This document shows positions 58,962-64,000 of a stretch of 64,000 nucleotides of DNA, one piece after another (the stretch's first letter is position 1; each line of letters begins with the position of its first letter). The DNA lies in the NCBI GenBank assembly GCA_030549175.1, contig JAUKUA010000004.1:4898001-4962000 (forward strand), written 5' to 3'. Source of the stretch: Lasiosphaeris hirsuta. Lineage: Eukaryota; Ascomycota; Sordariomycetes; Sordariales; Lasiosphaeriaceae. Under the pieces are notes generated by a model. That model had not been told where the DNA came from. It did no database searches and worked only from the letters and a program-made list of their open reading frames with translations. The position numbers and the translations under genes are program-made.

Positions 58962-59959
58962 CTTGGGTGGAGACGACCAATCACTGCTTGAAGTCTTGAA
59001 CGCGTCGACGTTGATCGTGACAAACGAGATGCCCGACAAGCACGAAGGAATTTGTGATCATTTAAAGCCGCCAACAGCTGCTGCGGGTTGCATTGACGAG
59101 ACAAGAGCCTTGGAAGTCGGGTGTCCCGTTCTGCGAGGGGATGCAGCTTGTTCCAACAACCGATGGAAGCTGGAGGTGGTATGGGAACTTATCCATGGAC
59201 GGCCGCCACCAGCGAGCGCATGGACGCTGCCAGTTCGTTTGGGAAGTCTAGGCCCTAGGCCCTAAAAATGGATTGCGCCTGTCCGCTCCCACCCTTGGCT
59301 CGGGAGCCATCCAGGGACGGCGGTTGGCTTGTTGGCTCGTTGGCTCTCCTACCTGTCGTATATCGTTCTCTACGTGCAAATTGGCGTCGCATAGGTCAGC
59401 GCGCAAATGGGCCGCACTGTTCCTCACCCAAGATAGCTTCTTCTGTTGAAATCTTACACCGCGCCCGCGAACGATATGTCATGTTCAGCAATCTCAGCAA
59501 CATCATAGACATTTACGTCGTAATTTGAGTCCTCAGTAAACCCGCCGCGCCCATCATGACGGACGGTTGCGTCTACACAGCATTGATGGGGGTCGCACTA
59601 ACCGAATTGCGACCCGATTATTTCCACACCCCAAAAGTTCCGATGCAACGCGAGGGGAGTGGCAATTGGTATTCACCATACTTTGGTGAGAAATTCCACT
59701 GAAGCATCGTGACATTTGTGTGAGCGTCAAAACCGCACCCCGACCTGAACCCAACCCGACCTAGGAGATATGCCTGCATCTAGAAGCGACCAGTAATCCA
59801 CACGACCGAAACAGGGCGGCCAGGCTCGGCGAATACATCCGCAGCTCCTCTGGGAGGTATGGCTCAATGGAGTCATTTCTAAAGAATTGAACAGGAACCC
59901 ACTCCACTATCTCTCCCGCGCCTTCTTAGGCTAACCTATCCGGGTGAGGTTCCAACAAA
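58962..59959. other. gene-free spacer upstream of P450
   Basis: No gene seen apart from the P450 promoter; the tRNA follows. Confidence 0.5.
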
Positions 59960-60050
59960 TCGGGTATGGTGTAACGGTAACATTTCTGACTCTCAACATC
60001 GTTCGAGATTGAGCACTCAGGGGCCCGGGGTTCGATTCCCCGTATCCGAG
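59960..60050 (+). tRNA. tRNA-Glu (anticodon CTC) with a 20-nt intron
   Basis: Acceptor stem TCGGGTA (59960-59966) pairs with TATCCGA (60043-60049), and G is the discriminator. The D-arm reads TGGTGTAACGGTAACA. The anticodon stem TCTGA pairs with TCAGG. The loop begins CTCTCA, placing anticodon CTC at 34-36, then an intron of about 20 nt starting one base after the anticodon. The intron holds GATTGAG, which can pair with CTCAA as tRNA introns do. The T-arm is CGGGG-TTCGATT-CCCCG. A T5 Pol III terminator lies at 60055-60059. Confidence 0.9.
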
Positions 60051-61206
60051 TAACTTTTTGTTTATACAATTTTTCTTTTGTGTCTCTCTAGATTTGTTAT
60101 CGGGGCTCTGAGCGGCATTCCAAGCTCATTGAAAGGTTGCATCTGCACCCAGGCGCGGGCGACTCTTTTGTCAACGAATTTGTGTGCAAATAGTAGATGC
60201 GAGGTATACTAGTAAATATACCACTCTGATTAAAGCAGAGGAAGATAACTTAAAGGCCGGCAAAATTTTTAGAGCCCCAGGGCGTAGGACTTTAACACAC
60301 CTTGCTTATTGTTCCTCCATTCCATTGGTCTGCACGAATTAGCATGGAGTTTCATGGAAATGGTACGGGATGCAAGTGTCGAACAGTACCCGCTAACATC
60401 ATCAGTAAGATATCAACTTATAAAAAGCAGCAGAACAAGCACTTTGAGCTGTGGTAGTGGCCGCCTCCTTCTGTGAATGGTAGATGAAAAGACTTCTTAT
60501 TGTGAATGAAGCGGAACGAGACAACTTTATGAGTACCATCTGCTTAATCAGCGACTTTTCTAACACAGAGTACTTGGAGTAATTCCATCAGCTATTTGTT
60601 AATCTGCAGGATTTGTAGTTTATTCCCCGGCACATTGTGCGTGTGCAAATAAGTCATGATCGGTTTCATTGCCTGCCAGTTTCAAGTTCATTTAGGTTGC
60701 ACCGTGCTACTCAAGATCATATCAACAAGACAATTTATCCCCGTAAGCTCAAAATCTTGTGAAGCGAATGATAGGTAGCTGCCTATAGCTGCATAGCTGC
60801 CTATTGTAACTTGCCCGTGATGGGAAACGGCTATTTTGAGGTTCAGTAGCATATGCCGTGGGCTATTGCCATAAGCACGCCTTAAATGGCTCAGCCAATA
60901 TTTGTAATACGAATTCTGCGCCCTTGGGATTACATGTTGTCCATTGGAGGGCTCATGTAATTCGCCCAGCTGGACAGGTCAAGTCTTTTAACGTCAGAAC
61001 AAGTTTACTAAACTTTCAACATTACATTTATTCGTCGGGTTCACCCATTTATTGGGACCCCCATTTATTACGCCAGTGGCCTTCAACATCATTATTCATT
61101 CGTCCACCATAGAAACCGCCTCACCCAACCCCCACCCCTCCTCTCTCCAACCCAAAGAAAAACTCCCCAATCCCAGGGGCCCTCCAGCCTAAAAAACAAC
61201 CCAACC
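60051..61206. other. AT-rich gene-free spacer
   Basis: Begins with the Pol III T-run terminator of the tRNA. The rest, to 61206, is AT-rich with no gene; the last 100 bp form the CT-rich leader of the GNAT gene. Confidence 0.55.
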
Positions 61207-61776
61207 ATGGCCACCCCCTCAACCCTCACCTTCCGCGTCGCCACGCCCGCCGACGCCGCCGAGCTGACGGCGCTGATCAACACGTCGTTCCGCAACGACC
61301 CCACGACTGATGTCTTCCTCTCGGCTGACCGCACAGGCATCGATGTCGTCGACGAGAAGGCAATCCTCGCGCTCCTCGCGCGCCCCGAGACAGCGGTGCT
61401 CGCCGTGACCGACGGGCCCACCATCGTCGCCCACGGCTTCGTGCGCAAGCAGCCCGAGTCCCCGTCGGCGGCCTGGTTCGGGCTGCTGGCCGTGGCCGTC
61501 GACCGCCAGCGCGAGGGCATCGGCGCGCGCGTGGTCCGCTGGGCCGAGGCCTACGCGCGCCGCGAGTGGGGCGCCGCCCGGCTCGAGTTCGACGTGGTCA
61601 ACACCCGCGCCGCGCTGATTCGCTGGTACGAGCGCCAGGGCTACGCGCGCACCGGCGAGACGAGGGCGTTCCCCTACGACCACCACGGAGCGTGGGAGGG
61701 GGTGCTGAGGGGGGATCTGGCGTTTGTGGTTTTCGGACGGGAGTTGGGGGCGGAGGAGGGGGAGGAGGGGGGATGA
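61207..61776 (+). CDS. GNAT-family N-acetyltransferase
   Basis: Single exon, 189 residues, with a good start (ACCATGG). The frame reads TFRVATPADAAELTALINTSF, in pieces, then AAWFGLLAVAVDRQREGIGARVVRWAE, in pieces. The VDRQREGIGARV segment is the acetyl-CoA binding motif A (Q/RxxGxG/A), and NTRAALIRWYERQGYARTGE is motif B. The substrate is unknown. The tail is acidic and Gly-rich (GAEEGEEGG). Confidence 0.9.
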   Translation: MATPSTLTFRVATPADAAELTALINTSFRNDPTTDVFLSADRTGIDVVDEKAILALLARPETAVLAVTDGPTIVAHGFVRKQPESPSAAWFGLLAVAVDRQREGIGARVVRWAEAYARREWGAARLEFDVVNTRAALIRWYERQGYARTGETRAFPYDHHGAWEGVLRGDLAFVVFGRELGAEEGEEGG

Positions 61777-63313
61777 GTGCCAGTGGTGATTGGGACGGAA
61801 GTGAGGCTTTTCTTTGGTTGGGGGATCGGTTTTGGCATGCCGCGAGCAGGATTCCAGGTTATTCTCGGGGTTTCACGACGAGCAGGTTTCTTGGGCCTCG
61901 GGGCTTAGAAGTGATGCCGCGGGCTCGATTCAGACGCGCGTGACGCGTCTTGAAAGTTGTCGATGGCCCCGCGGGAACTCACTACATCCCAGCCATTCCG
62001 AGTGCTCTTCCTTTTGCAGGCATTCCTTGGGTTCGCATATCTCATGATCCTCTTTCTGTTAGGTAAGATAGATAGATGGCTTTGAATCACGCATCAGCTC
62101 GGCAGCTTGGTGGATTCCTCGAACCGAGTTCTCGCAGACTGCCTTGTCCGCTTTTGTCGAGTTGTGCATCCATCTCGCTCATTTCGGAATGCATAGCAGA
62201 CAGGACTCACTCTCTCTTCTGGCGGCCTTGGGTTGCTCATGTGTGCGGTATGCCATCGGCGATTTGAAGCTGAGTGCATCATGATGGCGAAACGAAACGT
62301 CCAGAGACGGATTAGTTTGGGCATCTCTGCTTCGAACCGCCGGAGCGAAAGCAAGGCGACACTTGGCTTGTCGTTCGTTGAGACTCATCACACTTGTAGA
62401 GTGAGCTGGGCCAGCTGGACAGATCGAGCCACAGGCATCGTCGGGTTGCCAGGGCGTCAACAGGAGCAAAGTGTGGCGGCCTGGGGGGCTCGACAGCGAT
62501 CCACTGAGTCATGAAACATGTTCCTGGACGCGCATTGGCAGAAACCCAATGGGGGGGACAATTGAGTGGCTGCGATGCAGGAACGGTGTGGAGAGCAGCC
62601 AATCAGGGCGTGCCGCGCACCCAGCTGCAGAGCCAACCAGGCCATCTCCACGACACTGGCGGGTCCTCGACCTGGGCCAGAGCTTGGGAGCCGACGTTGA
62701 CCGCCTGACCTGCTGTCAGCTCGCGCCAGGTGCGCTGCAACTCGCTTCAGCTGGGGGCCCATGGCTCTCACAGGACGGCAAGTGTGCCAGCACTTCCGGA
62801 GGGTCCCGCCTGCCACTTCCGACACGTCACGGTGCCCCGGTCCCCCGTCTTGGGCTCGACCTACACTAGCTCAGGCTCCAAACTAAAGTGGAAACAGCTG
62901 GCCCATTCAGCGATGGCCAGGCAATATTTTGTAGCCGACGATTGGACCAGCCACTCTCCCAGCTTCTCCCAGCTCCAGCACTCGGCGCAGCGACGCCCAG
63001 CAGCCCGCAGCATCCCCGGTAGTTCCGTCTCTCGCGGCCATGCAACCTTATCGATGCTGTCTGGATGCCATGTCGATGCCGCCTTGAAACACTTGGGCAC
63101 AAACATGGCCTGAGGGGACAGGCAGCGGGGATAAATAGACGGTCGCGTCTGCCCCGATGCCATCCCATTTTCCTCATCATCACACAACAGCAAGACATCA
63201 GACAGCCTCCGCTTCAAAGCCAGCACTCAAGCACTCCAATCACTCCCAACACCAAACGCACAAAACATCACCACCACCACCACCACCCAACACCACCACC
63301 AATCACCATCATC
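61777..63313. other. gene-free spacer (1.5 kb)
   Basis: No supported gene. Frames at 62471-62869 and 62730-63113 lack domains. The right end (63180-63313) is a CA/CAC-rich leader of the last gene. Confidence 0.5.
63131..63137 (+). promoter_or_regulatory. possible TATA element (ATAAATA)
   Basis: ATAAATA at 63131-63137, 177 bp before the ATG at 63314; a plausible core promoter, judged by position only. Confidence 0.35.
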
Positions 63314-63818
63314 ATGCCTTTCTTCAACGCCCACAGCATTGTAAGTCGATCCAGCACTCCCGGCTGTCCCACACTGCTAACCTCAGGCCTAGCGGGAGTC
63401 CCTGGTCATGGACCCGAGCGTCACCATCCCGCAGAGCAACCACCACGCGTCTCTCACCGTGGCCGAGCAGCGCCCGCTCGAGGTCGACTTCCAGGGCTGC
63501 GAGAGCGTCGTTTTCTGGGACGGTCCCTCGCGCACCGGCGACAAGTACCTCCTCCACACCAAGGGCACCGGCCGCGTGTCGCTCCCCGCTGGCGTGCAGA
63601 TGCACGTCACCAACGGCAAGGTGCTCCTCCGCCAAGCTCCCGCACGCCAGAGCGCCGGGGCCTCAACCGTCGGCGCCGGCTACGGCAGCTACCGCGACGG
63701 CTCGGCCTCGCCCAGCTATTCGCCCAACTCGCCCTCGCGCGTGGCTGACGACTTTGTCGTCCAGGAGGAGCACCCCGATGCGCAGAAGTGGTTCAGCCAG
63801 ATGGAGGTCCGCCGCTAG
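63314..63818 (+). CDS. small conserved-type protein of unknown function
   Basis: Exons are 63314-63340 and 63393-63818 (150 residues); intron 63341-63392 (GTAAGT to TAG) leaves a nine-residue first exon (MPFFNAHSI). The body reads RPLEVDFQGCESVVFWDGPSRTGDKYLLHTKGTGRVSLPAGVQMHVTNGKVLLRQ in pieces, suggesting a small beta-sheet fold. It is followed by a Ser/Pro-rich linker and the ending WFSQMEVRR. I do not recognise the family. A CAC-repeat leader and a possible TATA box precede it. No signal peptide or membrane segment. Confidence 0.7.
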
Positions 63819-64000
63819 ATTTCGACCTCTCTCGAGGACCGGGAAGCGGTGATGGATGGAGGCGGGATGGGGCCGCGAGATCGAGTCGACGCGGGCTGAG
63901 CCGGTATTGACTACAGAGTAGCTGTTCCCCTCCCCTCTCTTCTACTTTTTTTTTTTTTTTTTCCCCTACCCTTCCCAGGCTGGTTGCAGCTGAGAACGGA
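63819..64000. other. 3' flank at window end
   Basis: No gene; T-rich run at 63946-63962. Confidence 0.6.

Noticed and set aside
62471..63113. Frames of 120-130 residues on both strands
   Set aside because: No domain or good start; treated as non-coding spacer.

Overview
The window is nuclear DNA of a filamentous ascomycete (Pezizomycotina, most likely Sordariomycetes; the species cannot be named from sequence alone). The evidence is many short GT-AG introns (about 50-200 bp), fungus-specific families (HET, SesB-type hydrolase plus NACHT, DUF7702, 2EXR, Rtt109, a hybrid PKS-NRPS), a tRNA-Glu gene with an intron, and long homopolymer and microsatellite tracts. Gene models were built by hand from open frames and splice signals, so exon ends are predictions.

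Left part (1-9 kb): a 5'-cut NLR-like gene (SesB-like hydrolase plus NACHT), a decayed HET-domain pseudogene, 3 kb without a recognisable gene, and a seven-helix DUF7702 membrane protein.

Middle part (about 9.5-40 kb): a candidate secondary-metabolite cluster. Its core is a six-exon PKS-NRPS of about 4075 residues (KS-AT-DH-MT-silent ER-KR-ACP-C-A-T-R). Around it are a stand-alone trans-enoyl reductase, a small lipocalin-like protein transcribed divergently from the megasynthase, a GT1 glycosyltransferase, a bANK (ToxE-type) regulator with a bZIP basic region and ankyrin repeats, a P450, and a secreted GMC oxidoreductase. In the inferred pathway the PKS with the trans-ER builds a C-methylated reduced chain, the NRPS adds one amino acid, and the R domain releases the product by reduction. 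The lipocalin-like protein, P450, GMC enzyme and glycosyltransferase could then fold, oxidise and glycosylate it. A non-autonomous PIF/Harbinger element with intact terminal repeats and a TTA target duplication lies between the PKS-NRPS and the GMC gene. Several diverged tandem duplications fill the spacers.

Right part (41-64 kb): mostly ordinary genes, with decaying accessory genes among them. They are a PAP2 lipid phosphatase, a CVNH-like small secreted protein, a Ca3427-like binding-protein homologue, a HET pseudogene, an internally deleted oxalate decarboxylase pseudogene, an EthD-like open frame, an Rkm4/SETD6-like lysine methyltransferase, Rtt109, mitochondrial ribosomal protein MRPL15, a 2EXR protein, a second P450, a tRNA-Glu(CTC), a GNAT acetyltransferase and a small unknown protein at the edge.
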